From RH-AL1 sp965277355 (lineage in GTDB: Bacteria > Pseudomonadota > Alphaproteobacteria > Rhizobiales > Beijerinckiaceae): a stretch of 64,000 nt of DNA. This document shows positions 34,746 through 43,208 of the stretch, one piece after another. Under the pieces are notes generated by a model. That model ran no database searches, was not told the DNA's origin, and worked only from the letters and a program-made list of their open reading frames with translations. Both the position numbers and the translations under genes were made by a program. Positions within the stretch are counted from its first letter, which is position 1; the number at the start of each line of letters is the position of its first letter. The DNA is taken from assembly GCA_965277355.1 (NCBI GenBank), contig CBDICN010000002.1, positions 992,001 through 1,056,000 of the forward strand, in the 5' to 3' direction.

Positions 34746-35096
34746 ATGAAGAGAACCATCGCGAGCACGGCTCTGGCTTTCGCGCTCGCCCTTTCGATCG
34801 GCGGCGCGGCGTTCGCCCAGAACGCCTCCCCGCAGGTGCCGAACCCCGCCAACCCGACGCCTCGCAATCCGACCGCGACGTCGGGCGCCCCGGCCGCGAT
34901 GCCGGGCGGGGCGGCCGCGCCGAGCGGTCCATCGAACGCCGAGCCGAGCAACGGCGCCGCTCCAGCCGCCGGCACCGCGGCCGAGAAGCCGATGGCCAAG
35001 AAGTCCATGATGAAGAAGGGCTCGATGAAGAAGGGTGCGATGAAGAGGAAAGCGTCGATGAAGAAGAAGCGGATGATGCGCAAGAAGCGCATGTGA
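34746..35096 (+). CDS. Secreted protein with Met/Lys-rich C-terminal tail
   Basis: 116 aa. Clear signal peptide (cleavage after AFA), then a Pro/Ala/Asn-rich low-complexity linker (about 26-78), then about 36 residues made almost only of Lys, Met, Arg, Ser and Gly in an irregular KKxMKKGxM pattern. No family recognised. A Met-rich, strongly basic periplasmic tail could bind Cu(I), anionic polymers or membrane lipids; this is speculation. A good rho-independent terminator follows, so it is an independent unit. Ribosome-binding site AGAGGGGA upstream. Confidence 0.8.
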   Translation: MKRTIASTALAFALALSIGGAAFAQNASPQVPNPANPTPRNPTATSGAPAAMPGGAAAPSGPSNAEPSNGAAPAAGTAAEKPMAKKSMMKKGSMKKGAMKRKASMKKKRMMRKKRM

Positions 35097-35122
35097 TCGC
35101 GAACGACATCGGGTTAAGCCAC

Positions 35123-35153
35123 GCCCATCCCTCGTGCGAGGGGTGGGCTTTTT
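35123..35153 (+). terminator. Rho-independent terminator after the Met/Lys-rich protein gene
   Basis: 12-bp stem GCCCATCCCTCG / CGAGGGGTGGGC (one G-U pair) with a two-base loop as drawn, followed by TTTTT. Confidence 0.88.
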
Positions 35154-35240
35154 CTTGGCCCCGCGAGCCCCTCACAGCCCGTTGAACGAGCGTCCTCCTC
35201 CGGCATCGACCACGCCTCGGCCGTTCGTCGTCGCGAAGCG

Positions 35241-35969
35241 TCAGCCTGCGGTGCCTGCCGTTTGCGTCACCGCCGAGCGCGGCGCCGCGAACGTGCTGAA
35301 ACGGCTGCGTGAAGGCGCTTCATCCGACTCGAAGGTGACCATGACGCTTCTGCTGTCGGGCGACAGATGATGCGGCGAGGACGAGAACTCGAGCGTGCGG
35401 CCGGACGGGATCGTTCGCGCCGGTGCCGTTTCCGTCCATCGGGCGAGCGAAGCGCCGGACTGGTCCCGCACCTCGTAGACAAGCCGCGGCACGGCGAGAC
35501 GATGCTTGGCCCTGTTGCGGATCTCTCCGCTGATGATCACGTCGGACGAGGCCGCATCGCGCCGCGCCGTCGCCACGGCGGCGAAGTCGAGACCGCGAGA
35601 ATGCACCTTGAGGCCAGCCGCGGCATAGAGCGGAGCGGCTTGCGGCGCCAGCAGCACCACGCCCTCTCGCCCGGCAACCAAGACGGCGGAGGCGGCAAGG
35701 ACGATGGCCGCCATGGCGGCGGCGGGCGCGAGGCTGCCGGGCCGCCGCCGGCGCTTGACGACCTTGGAGCGTGAAGGATCGGCCTCGACCGTGAAAGGGC
35801 TGTCGACGCCGATGAGACGCTGGAGTTCGCCGCGCGAGGATTCGTGCGACCGGTCTCCGGCGAACCAGCGAGTCTGGCAGCGCGGGCAGATCACCATCCG
35901 CCCGCCCGGGCCGAGCTTGGGCTGGTCGACTTGGTAGCACCGTGAGCAGGTCGGACAATCGATGAGCAT
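35241..35969 (-). CDS. Zinc-ribbon (MJ0042-type) membrane protein
   Basis: 242 aa. The N-terminus has a CxxC...CxxC zinc ribbon (CPTCSRC and ICPRCQTRW), a basic stretch (KRRRRP), one membrane helix (about 80-105), then a C-terminal DUF3426-like periplasmic domain. Proteins of this type often lie next to ftsEX in alphaproteobacteria; their role is unclear. Divergent from ftsE with about 120 bases between starts. Confidence 0.84.
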   Translation of the reverse strand: MLIDCPTCSRCYQVDQPKLGPGGRMVICPRCQTRWFAGDRSHESSRGELQRLIGVDSPFTVEADPSRSKVVKRRRRPGSLAPAAAMAAIVLAASAVLVAGREGVVLLAPQAAPLYAAAGLKVHSRGLDFAAVATARRDAASSDVIISGEIRNRAKHRLAVPRLVYEVRDQSGASLARWTETAPARTIPSGRTLEFSSSPHHLSPDSRSVMVTFESDEAPSRSRFSTFAAPRSAVTQTAGTAG

Positions 35970-36092
35970 GAACGGGCCGGACCGATCGTGAAGGAACTCC
36001 TACAGGACTTGAACAATCGCAGCCTATGCTTAAGGCGGCGTTAACTGCGCGCCGGCTTGAATGAGCTGTCGGGGGCGGCTTTGGGGGGCGGC

Positions 36093-36755
36093 TTGGTCAC
36101 TTTCGAAAACGTCGGCCTGCGCTACGGCATGGGCAGCGAGATCCTCAAGGACATCAGCTTTCGCATCGAGCCGCAGTCGTTTCAGTTCCTGACCGGCCCC
36201 TCCGGCGCCGGCAAGACGACCCTGATGAAGCTGATCCTGTTCACGCTGAAGCCGACGCGCGGCCTCATCAGCCTGTTCGGCCGCGACGCCGCCAAGCTCG
36301 ACAAGGATTCGATCACCGCGTTGCGCCGGCGCATCGGCGTCGTCTTCCAGGATTTCCGCCTGCTCGACCATCTTACGACCTATGAGAACGTGGCGCTGCC
36401 GCTGCGCGTCCAGGGCCGCGACGAGGCGACCTACCGCGGAGAGGTCGTGGAGCTGCTCGGCTGGGTCGGGCTCGGCGAGCGCATGCATGCGCTCCCCGCG
36501 GTCCTGTCGGGCGGCGAGAAGCAGCGCGCCGCGATCGCGCGTGCGCTGATCGTACGGCCCGAGCTTCTGCTCGCCGACGAGCCGACCGGGAACGTCGACC
36601 CGACCCTGGCGCGGCGTCTGCTGCGCCTCTTCATGGAGCTTCACAAATCAGGTACATCGGTGGTGATCGCGACGCACGACCTCGCGCTCATGGATCAGTT
36701 CGACGGCGCCCGCCGCCTGGTGCTCGGTGACAGCCGGCTCCACATCTTCGAGTGA
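36093..36755 (+). CDS. ftsE: Cell division ATP-binding protein FtsE
   Basis: 220 aa ABC ATPase that with FtsX regulates septal peptidoglycan hydrolases. Walker A GPSGAGKTT, signature LSGGEKQR, Walker B LLLADEPTGNVD and H-loop ATHD all present. The start is a TTG; 36093 (MVTFENVGLRYG) gives the standard length and has a G-rich stretch before it, while TTG 36057 would add 12 residues without a ribosome-binding site. Confidence 0.93.
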   Translation: MVTFENVGLRYGMGSEILKDISFRIEPQSFQFLTGPSGAGKTTLMKLILFTLKPTRGLISLFGRDAAKLDKDSITALRRRIGVVFQDFRLLDHLTTYENVALPLRVQGRDEATYRGEVVELLGWVGLGERMHALPAVLSGGEKQRAAIARALIVRPELLLADEPTGNVDPTLARRLLRLFMELHKSGTSVVIATHDLALMDQFDGARRLVLGDSRLHIFE

Positions 36756-36945
36756 GGTCTTCCGTTTGCCCGATGGCGTGAACTAGGACGATGGTCAGCC
36801 CCAGACCGACCGTGTCACGCCCGGCCTTGCGCAGGAGGGTCACGCCAGGACATCGCGCCTGTGCCCGTGAAGGGACGGGAAGACGCGCGAGGTCGACGCG
36901 CGGCGCACGGTTCGACCATCGGCCGGCGACATCTCGCAGGCCGTC

Positions 36946-37914
36946 ATGGTGACGGTGACCCGAGACCACTCGGCCGAAAAAGCCAAGACGAAAGCTGAGG
37001 ACACCGCCCGGCCCTTGAAGCGGGACATGCCGCTCGTCCCCTCCGACACGATCGCCGGCCGCGCGCTCGTCACCGTCATCGCGATCATGACCTTTCTCGC
37101 CGCGCTCACCGCCGGCGTCGCCCTGCTCGTCTCCGACGCCTCGCGCGACTGGCAGACCGACGTGTCGCGCGAGATGACGATCCAGGTGCGGCCCACTCCC
37201 GGCCACGACCTCGATGCGATGACCGCCGCCGCCGCGGCGCTCGCGCGGGCCACGCCCGGCGTCGCCTCCGTCGATCCCTACACCAAGGTCGAAAGCGAGA
37301 AGCTGCTGCAGCCCTGGCTCGGCGCCGGGCTGGACCTCGGCGATCTGCCGGTGCCGCGCCTCATCGTCGTCAAGCTAGACCCCTCGAAGCCGCTCGACAT
37401 CATCGGGCTGCGCAGCGCGCTCGCCGACAAGGTTGCCGGCGCGAGCGTCGACGACCACAGGATCTGGCTGGCGCGGCTCGCCTCCATGGCGAATGCGACG
37501 GTGGCGATCGGGCTGGTCATCTTCACGCTCGTGGTGACCGCGATGCTGTTCGCCGTCGCCTTCGCGACGCGCGGCGCGATGGCCGGCGCCAAGGAGATCA
37601 TCGAGGTGCTGCACTTCGTCGGCGCGGCGGACGGCTACATCGCGCGCCAATTCCAGAGCCATTTCTTCCGGCTCGGCCTGCGCGGCGGCGCGATCGGCGG
37701 CGGCGCGACGATCCTGTTCTTCCTGCTCGGCGGCCGAATACTCGGCATCTGGCGCACCAGCGCCGGCGGGGAGCAGATCGAGGCTCTGTTCGGCAGCTTC
37801 GGCCTTTCCTTGAAGGGCTATGGCGCGATCGTCGCCATCGCCGCCGCCAATGCCGTGCTCACCGGCATCGTCTCGCGGATGATCGTCTACCGGCACTTGC
37901 GCAACATGGTTTGA
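36946..37914 (+). CDS. ftsX: Cell division protein FtsX
   Basis: 322 aa. Cytoplasmic basic N-terminus, first helix about 41-63, a large extracytoplasmic loop (about 65-175) for amidase-activator binding, then three further helices (about 185-205, 235-260, 290-310). Typical alphaproteobacterial FtsX. It starts 190 bases after ftsE, longer than usual; a TGA about 80 bases upstream in the same frame shows that it cannot begin earlier. Confidence 0.92.
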   Translation: MVTVTRDHSAEKAKTKAEDTARPLKRDMPLVPSDTIAGRALVTVIAIMTFLAALTAGVALLVSDASRDWQTDVSREMTIQVRPTPGHDLDAMTAAAAALARATPGVASVDPYTKVESEKLLQPWLGAGLDLGDLPVPRLIVVKLDPSKPLDIIGLRSALADKVAGASVDDHRIWLARLASMANATVAIGLVIFTLVVTAMLFAVAFATRGAMAGAKEIIEVLHFVGAADGYIARQFQSHFFRLGLRGGAIGGGATILFFLLGGRILGIWRTSAGGEQIEALFGSFGLSLKGYGAIVAIAAANAVLTGIVSRMIVYRHLRNMV

Positions 37915-37960
37915 CGCGCCGGAATTGCTCCGCGCGAGAGAGAACGCTTCCGGCTCGATC

Positions 37961-38746
37961 CTACACGACGACCGCGTCGCCGACCCGCATCGCGCCGTCC
38001 CCGATTACTTCGAGGTACACGCCCATATAAGGATGGCCGTAGAAGGCCAGCAGTTCCTTGGGCAGCGACATGTCGCGGGCGCCGGTCAGAGGATCGACGT
38101 TGATCGCCGCGCAGCGCTTGGTCTCCATCACACAGCGGAAGCGAGCCGAGCCGATCGTCAGCTCGCAATCGAGCCAGTCGACTTCCGCGAAGGCCGGCAG
38201 ACCCTCGATGTAGACGTTGGCGCGAAAGCGCAGCGGGTGGATCGGCCGGCCGAGCCGTCTCTCGAAGTCGCGGACGGAGGCAAGATTGATCAGCGAAACC
38301 GCCTTCATCATCGCGGGCGAGATGACGCTGACGTCGGTGAACTTGTGCCCTTCCGCCTCCACGAGCCGCGGCTGCCCTTCGCAGGCCTCGCCGAGATAAT
38401 CGGAGAAGAACCCCTCGATGGCGGCGCGACCCGCCGGCGCCGTCATGTCGGCCTCAAGGCTGGGACGCTCCGGCGCCGCGACGGAAAAGGTGCCGCGTCC
38501 CTCGTCGTAGTGCGTCGAGAGGGCCGCGAGTTCCTCGTTGCGGCGGAGCATCAGGAAATATCCCTTGTCGAGCGGCTCAGGGCGGGCGGGGTCGAAGCGC
38601 GTGGTCCCGAGCGCGAGCGCGAAGCGCCGGTCGTCCTCGAGGCCGCCGCGCGCGGTCGCCTCGAGATGATCCGTTGCCTGCGGCGACAATCCCTTGACGG
38701 GATAGCGGTAGAGCGTCGCGACCTCGGCCTGCTTCGCATCCTGCAT
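37961..38746 (-). CDS. MOSC-domain protein
   Basis: 261 aa. N-terminal MOSC_N beta-barrel (VATLYRYPVKGLSPQ) and C-terminal MOSC domain with the conserved Cys region (GSARFRCVMETKRCAAINVDPLTG). Related to mARC/YcbX molybdenum-cofactor reductases that reduce N-hydroxylated compounds. ATG 38746 has GGTGGAGAAC immediately upstream; the longer frame is rejected for that reason. Convergent with ftsX. Confidence 0.88.
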   Translation of the reverse strand: MQDAKQAEVATLYRYPVKGLSPQATDHLEATARGGLEDDRRFALALGTTRFDPARPEPLDKGYFLMLRRNEELAALSTHYDEGRGTFSVAAPERPSLEADMTAPAGRAAIEGFFSDYLGEACEGQPRLVEAEGHKFTDVSVISPAMMKAVSLINLASVRDFERRLGRPIHPLRFRANVYIEGLPAFAEVDWLDCELTIGSARFRCVMETKRCAAINVDPLTGARDMSLPKELLAFYGHPYMGVYLEVIGDGAMRVGDAVVV

Positions 38747-39012
38747 CGTTCTCCACCTTTCGTTTCGCCTTCGAAGCATCGCCCGGGCAAGGCCCGATGG
38801 TCCGCGCAAAGCCGCGTTCTGCCGAAAGCTATGGTTAACCATCGGCGGGCATCCTGCACGAATGGCGCCGCCCACGTCTCGACGAGATGGTCCGCGAGCC
38901 GCCATCTTTCGCTGCTAGGCAACACCATCGCGAGACGGCTTCACCCATGATGAGCGCCAGGCGGATGCAGATTAGACCATTGCCGTTGATCCTCGTCGTG
39001 CGCGCGGGTCGA

Positions 39013-40206
39013 ATGCCTTTCCTGCGTCACGCGGCGGTCTTCGCGGCGCTGGCGCTCGCCGCCAGCCCGGCCCACGCCGACTTCCGGTCCTGCGTCGCCG
39101 GCTTGCGCGGCGCCGCGGAGGCCAAGGGCGTGTCGCCGCAGACGTTCGCCGCGCTGACCCAGACTCTCGAGCCCAACCCCGACGTCCTCAAGGCCGAGGC
39201 CTATCAGCCCGAGTTCAAGACGGCAATCTGGGACTATCTCGCCGGCCTCGTCGACGAGGAGCGCGTGCAGGACGGCGCGGCGGCAATGCAGCAGAACGCC
39301 CAGGCGCTGGCCTCCGCGCAGCGCCGCTTCGGCGTTCCGCCTCACGTCGTCACCGCGGTCTGGGGCGTCGAATCGAACTTCGGGCGCAACTTCGGCTCGA
39401 AGCCGGTGATCCAGTCGCTGGCGACGCTGACCTGCGCCGGCGGGCGCCGCGCCGGATACTACCGCGGCGAGCTGCTCGCGGCGATGAAGATCGTGCAGTC
39501 CGGCGATATCGATCCGGCCGACTTCAACGGCTCCTGGGCCGGCGCCTTCGGACACACCCAGTTCATGCCGTCGACCTTCCTCGCCACCGCCGTCGACGGC
39601 GACGGCGACGGCCGCCGCGACCTCGTCCATTCTCCGGCGGACGCGCTGGCCTCGACGGCGAACTACCTGCGCAAGGCCGGCTGGCAGCAGGGCCTGCCTT
39701 GGGGCTTCGAGGTGCGCCTGCCCGACGGCTACCGCGGCCCCTCCGGGCGAACCCACAAGCAGCCGATGTCGGCCTGGGCCGGGCGCGGCATCACCCGCAT
39801 CGACGGCCGCCCGCTCGGCGACGATAACTCGAGGACAGAGAACGCCGGCCTGCTGCTGCCCGCCGGCCCCAACGGCCCGGCGTTCCTCGTGACGCGGAAC
39901 TTCGACGCGATCTACGGCTACAACGCCGCCGAGAGCTACGCGCTCGCGATCGCGCTGCTGTCCGACCGGCTCGCCGGCCGGCCCGGGCTGCAGAGGCCGT
40001 GGCCGACCAACGATCCCGGCCTATCGCGCGCCGACCGCCGCGAGCTGCAGAGCCGGCTCGTCCAGCGCGGCTACGACCTGCAGGGCAAGATCGACGGCGT
40101 GATCGGCGACAAGACCCGCGAGGCGATCACCGACTACCAGGGCAAGGCGGGGCTGCGCCCCGACGGCCGCGCCAGCCAGTCCGTGCTCAGCGCGCTCCGG
40201 CGATGA
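39013..40206 (+). CDS. Lytic murein transglycosylase (MltB-type) with peptidoglycan-binding domain
   Basis: About 397 aa. Signal peptide MPFLRHAAVFAALALAASPAHA, then an SLT_2/MltB catalytic domain (about 25-320) with the catalytic Glu in VWGVESNFGR and the FGHTQFMPSTF and DGDGDGRRD segments. The C-terminus is a PG_binding_1 domain (about 335-397). Cleaves glycan strands with 1,6-anhydro-muramic acid formation in the periplasm. In-frame starts at 38887, 38947 and 38968 would bury the signal peptide. Confidence 0.9.
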   Translation: MPFLRHAAVFAALALAASPAHADFRSCVAGLRGAAEAKGVSPQTFAALTQTLEPNPDVLKAEAYQPEFKTAIWDYLAGLVDEERVQDGAAAMQQNAQALASAQRRFGVPPHVVTAVWGVESNFGRNFGSKPVIQSLATLTCAGGRRAGYYRGELLAAMKIVQSGDIDPADFNGSWAGAFGHTQFMPSTFLATAVDGDGDGRRDLVHSPADALASTANYLRKAGWQQGLPWGFEVRLPDGYRGPSGRTHKQPMSAWAGRGITRIDGRPLGDDNSRTENAGLLLPAGPNGPAFLVTRNFDAIYGYNAAESYALAIALLSDRLAGRPGLQRPWPTNDPGLSRADRRELQSRLVQRGYDLQGKIDGVIGDKTREAITDYQGKAGLRPDGRASQSVLSALRR

Positions 40207-40463
40207 GGCGACACTCCGGCCTCGCGGCGACGCTCGCGGCGCTCCTCGTGTCGTCGTGCGCCGTACCGGCGCAGGCGCAGGCGATCAAATGCTCGGCCTT
40301 CCTCGACGAGGGCGGCGGCTCCTGGCGCAGCTTCTTCACCGGGGAGGTGATCGGCCTGCATGGTCCGATCGCGGTCAAGACCGGAGAACGCCTACGCCGC
40401 GGCGACGGCGGCGGCAGGGGCGAGGTCGCCGCCCTGCTCGACCGGCTGTGCGGGTCGCCGTAG
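40203..40463 (+). CDS. Small exported protein or lipoprotein coupled to the transglycosylase
   Basis: 86 aa. Overlaps the transglycosylase stop by four bases (ATGA). N-terminal signal with LLVSSC, which fits a lipobox, or a type I site after AQAQA. The mature part is short (FLDEGGGSWRSFFTGEV, then a basic segment) with no known domain. Translational coupling suggests a partner role in cell-wall turnover. Confidence 0.65.
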   Translation: MRRHSGLAATLAALLVSSCAVPAQAQAIKCSAFLDEGGGSWRSFFTGEVIGLHGPIAVKTGERLRRGDGGGRGEVAALLDRLCGSP

Positions 40464-40517
40464 CTCCAATTTAGAAAAGAGTAGCAGCGCCGGCCATATC
40501 CTCCCCCACCGCGGAAA

Positions 40518-40549
40518 GAGGCGCACCGTCGGAGGGGCGGGTGCGCCTC
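40518..40549. terminator. Hairpin between convergent genes
   Basis: Perfect 10-bp inverted repeat GAGGCGCACC / GGTGCGCCTC with a 12-base loop, between the ends of the plus-strand transglycosylase unit and the minus-strand MFS gene. No T tract, so it may act as a processing or bidirectional termination element. Confidence 0.5.
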
Positions 40550-40642
40550 GCATTCACCCTTTCGAGTATCCGTCGCCTCAATGCGAGATCGAAGAGGCGG
40601 CTGCCCCTCCGCCATGCTTCGGATGGTCGCTCCCCCGCTAGG

Positions 40643-41893
40643 CTACGCGCGCATGGGAGGATCCGCCTCCGCTCCGATCCGCGAGCCCCGCCCAGCGCGG
40701 CGCGGCAGCAGATATGGTACCGCGCTCGCCGCCTCCAGCACCGCCAGCGCCGCCCACACAAGCCGATGCGCCTCGGGCGGAAAGTGCCCGCCGTGGCTCG
40801 GCCACAGCCCGAGCACCATCCCGATGCCGGCCTGCAGCACGAAGATGAGCACGAACAGCACCAGCGTCAGCGTCGTGGTCACGCGCCCGACCATCGCGGG
40901 AGCGACCGCCTCGGCCAGCACCGCATAGGTTAGGATGCCGGTGCTCCCGAAGAAGCCGTAGGCGCTCCATAGCACCGCCGCCGGCAGCGGCGCACCGGCA
41001 ACGATCAGGATCTGGTCGACGACGAACAAACCCATTCCGATGCCGCTGAAGGCGATCAGGCTCAAGCCGCGCCGCTCGAGCGCGCGCGCCGCGACCCCGA
41101 AGCCCACGCTGCCGGCCATCATCGCCACGCCGAGGATCGAGACCAGCGAGGCGGCACGGTCGATGTCGAGGCCGGACACGTCGCGCATGTAGGCGCCGAC
41201 CCACAAGGACTGCGCGGCGTAGAACACGCCCTGCGTCAGCGCCGAGAACGGCACCACCCGCCAGAAGAAGCCGGAGCGCAGGATGGCGGCGGTGCCGCGC
41301 AGCTGGCCGGCGATGCTGGTGCCGCGCTCGGGCTCCGGCAGCTCCGGCGTGGCGAGCATCAGCAGCGCCGCCGCGCTCAGCGTGATCAGCGCCAAGCCGA
41401 TGGCGGCCGTCCGCCAGCTCGCGACGGCAAGCACCCGGGTGAGCGGCGTCCCGACCAGCACCCCGCCGAAGCCGCCGATCGCCAGCACCAGCCCGTAGAG
41501 CAGCGGCAGCTGTCGCGCGGAGAACTGCCGGGCGATCGCCTTGTACGCGCCGCCGAGGCAGACCGACACGCCGACGCCGATCATCAGCCGCCCGAGCATC
41601 AGCGCCGCGAGCCCGTTTGCCGCGCCAAACACCAGGATGCCGGCGGCCGCGACCACCAGCAGAGCCGCGTCCGTGCGCCGGGCACCGAAGCGGTCGAGCG
41701 CCACGCCGGCCGGGATCTGCGCCGCCGCGAAACCGAGGAAGTAGAGACTCGTCAACAGCCCGAGATCGCCGGCGCTCAGCCCCAGGTCGTGCGTGATCTG
41801 CGGCGCGAAGCCGATGTTCACGCCGCGAAACAGATACGAGACGAAGTAGCCGAACGCGAAGGTCGCGAAGACGCGGAGGCGGAGAAAGGCCAT
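40643..41893 (-). CDS. MFS transporter
   Basis: 416 aa with about 12 hydrophobic helices and MFS motif A-like loop (GVALDRFGARRTD). It resembles the nitrate/sugar-phosphate or OFA-like permease groups (N-terminal FGYFVSYLFRGVNIGFAP), but the substrate is not readable. Monocistronic, convergent with the transglycosylase operon. Confidence 0.85.
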   Translation of the reverse strand: MAFLRLRVFATFAFGYFVSYLFRGVNIGFAPQITHDLGLSAGDLGLLTSLYFLGFAAAQIPAGVALDRFGARRTDAALLVVAAAGILVFGAANGLAALMLGRLMIGVGVSVCLGGAYKAIARQFSARQLPLLYGLVLAIGGFGGVLVGTPLTRVLAVASWRTAAIGLALITLSAAALLMLATPELPEPERGTSIAGQLRGTAAILRSGFFWRVVPFSALTQGVFYAAQSLWVGAYMRDVSGLDIDRAASLVSILGVAMMAGSVGFGVAARALERRGLSLIAFSGIGMGLFVVDQILIVAGAPLPAAVLWSAYGFFGSTGILTYAVLAEAVAPAMVGRVTTTLTLVLFVLIFVLQAGIGMVLGLWPSHGGHFPPEAHRLVWAALAVLEAASAVPYLLPRRAGRGSRIGAEADPPMRA

Positions 41894-41996
41894 GGCGCCG
41901 TCTTAAGGCCAGACCGCGTATCGCGCGAGACCCCGCGCGAACGAGCAGGTCTCGCATCGGTCCAACGCAACTCGCTCCTTGCGGGCGGTGCCGGCG

Positions 41997-42848
41997 TCAG
42001 CCGTGCTTCGCCGCCTCGACGAAGCGTCGGCTCTCGGTGATGGCGCGCTGCGCATCCTGCGCGGTGGCGTCGGCGCCCATCCGCAGGGCCATCTCGGGGT
42101 TCTCGACAAAGTACCGGCCGCCGACCAGGACCGCCACGGACCGATTGAGCGAAGCGTCCCGGACGCGGGCGATCAGCGTCTCGGTCGCGCCGGCATGATC
42201 GTCGAGGCTCATCGAGAGGCCGACGACGGCGAACCATTCGTGCGTCACCCCTTCGACGATCTCGTCCGCCGAGGACGCCGGCAGCGCGCAGACGGACCAG
42301 CCGGAGCGGCGAAACAGCTCCTCGATCATCACGACGCCGAGAAGATGCTGGTTGCCGGGCACGGCAGCGATCAGGACGCGGCCGAGAGAAAGGTCGAGAA
42401 CGGCTTGCTCGTGCCGCGAAAAGGCGCGGACCATGCGGTGCAGCTTGCACAGCGCCAGCGTGACGTCGGAGAACGAGCACTCGTCGGTGTCCCACAGCTC
42501 GCCGAGCCGAACCGCCACGGGCGCGAACACGTCGAGGAACACGGCCTCGAGCGAGGTGCCGGTCGCCAGCAGCGTGGCGACCGCCGCATAGACGTCCTCG
42601 ATGCCCCGGGCGAGTACGAGCTGGGTGAAGGTGGCGACCTTCGCGCTCGGCGCCGCACACGCAGGCTCGAGCCCTTCGCAGCGCCCCGCGCGCGTCAGGA
42701 AGAGGCGGGGAATGATACGGGTTTCGACAAGGCGTGCCAGCGCCAGACGGCTCGTTTCGGACATCGCGCCGCCGGTTGTCGCGAGAGATCGGCCGAACGA
42801 TGGACCCGCAGGTGGCGCCGCGTAGCGCTCTTCAAAGCTATCGACCAC
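41997..42848 (-). CDS. B12-binding-domain regulator (AerR/PpaA-like)
   Basis: About 283 aa. A helical cap domain (about 75-150: LATGTSLEAVFLDVFAPVAVRLGELWDTDECSFSDVTLAL) precedes a Rossmann-like B12-binding domain with the GNQHLLG loop, a variant of DxHxxG in which Asp is Asn. The layout is that of cobalamin-binding antirepressors AerR/PpaA, which control photosynthesis genes through PpsR/CrtJ, or SCHIC-type sensors. No photosynthesis gene is here. Start uncertain: GTG 42848 follows a G-run; TTG 42890 and ATG 42764 are alternatives. Confidence 0.8.
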   Translation of the reverse strand: MVDSFEERYAAPPAGPSFGRSLATTGGAMSETSRLALARLVETRIIPRLFLTRAGRCEGLEPACAAPSAKVATFTQLVLARGIEDVYAAVATLLATGTSLEAVFLDVFAPVAVRLGELWDTDECSFSDVTLALCKLHRMVRAFSRHEQAVLDLSLGRVLIAAVPGNQHLLGVVMIEELFRRSGWSVCALPASSADEIVEGVTHEWFAVVGLSMSLDDHAGATETLIARVRDASLNRSVAVLVGGRYFVENPEMALRMGADATAQDAQRAITESRRFVEAAKHG

Positions 42849-42887
42849 GAGCCCCCCTGCCGCGCCTCTCGCGCCCGACAATTCGTT

Positions 42888-42921
42888 CAACCGCTTCTTT
42901 CTTCCAACCGCTTCTTTCTTC
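42888..42921. repeat. Perfect 17-bp tandem duplication
   Basis: CAACCGCTTCTTTCTTC occurs twice in a row, just upstream of the B12-binding regulator gene. Confidence 0.9.
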
Positions 42922-43208
42922 TCGGTACGGCCCGCGGCTAGCTTCTCGGCACTGCCCGCAGCCAGGCGTCTTCGTGCCAGGATCGTCAGTCCAAAAAGAT
43001 AGACTCAAGCCGGTTGGCGGATCGACTGCTCTTTCGTCGGACGGCAGCGATGGGAAGGGCGTCGATTGCCGGGTTGCGGCGACCGTACGGGTGCGCTACA
43101 TAGGACCATCATCCTCATCGCTAGTCGTTTGAGAGTGGGCCGCCGGGTCCGCTCTTTTCTGGTTTGCGGCGCATCTTATCCGCGCCGAATGCTTCCGGAA
43201 GGCCTTGA
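42891..43208. other. Leader region of the rimP-nusA-infB operon
   Basis: About 320 bases between the divergent B12-binding regulator and rimP. It should hold the operon promoter. I recognise no tRNA-fMet gene (metY), which sits here in enterics, and no clear riboswitch. The only structure seen is the tandem repeat at its left end. Confidence 0.4.

Noticed and set aside
41997..43208. Photosynthesis or carotenoid gene cluster suggested by the AerR-like and CrtX-like genes
   Set aside because: The two genes are 38 kb apart, and no bch, crt, puf or ppsR gene accompanies either.
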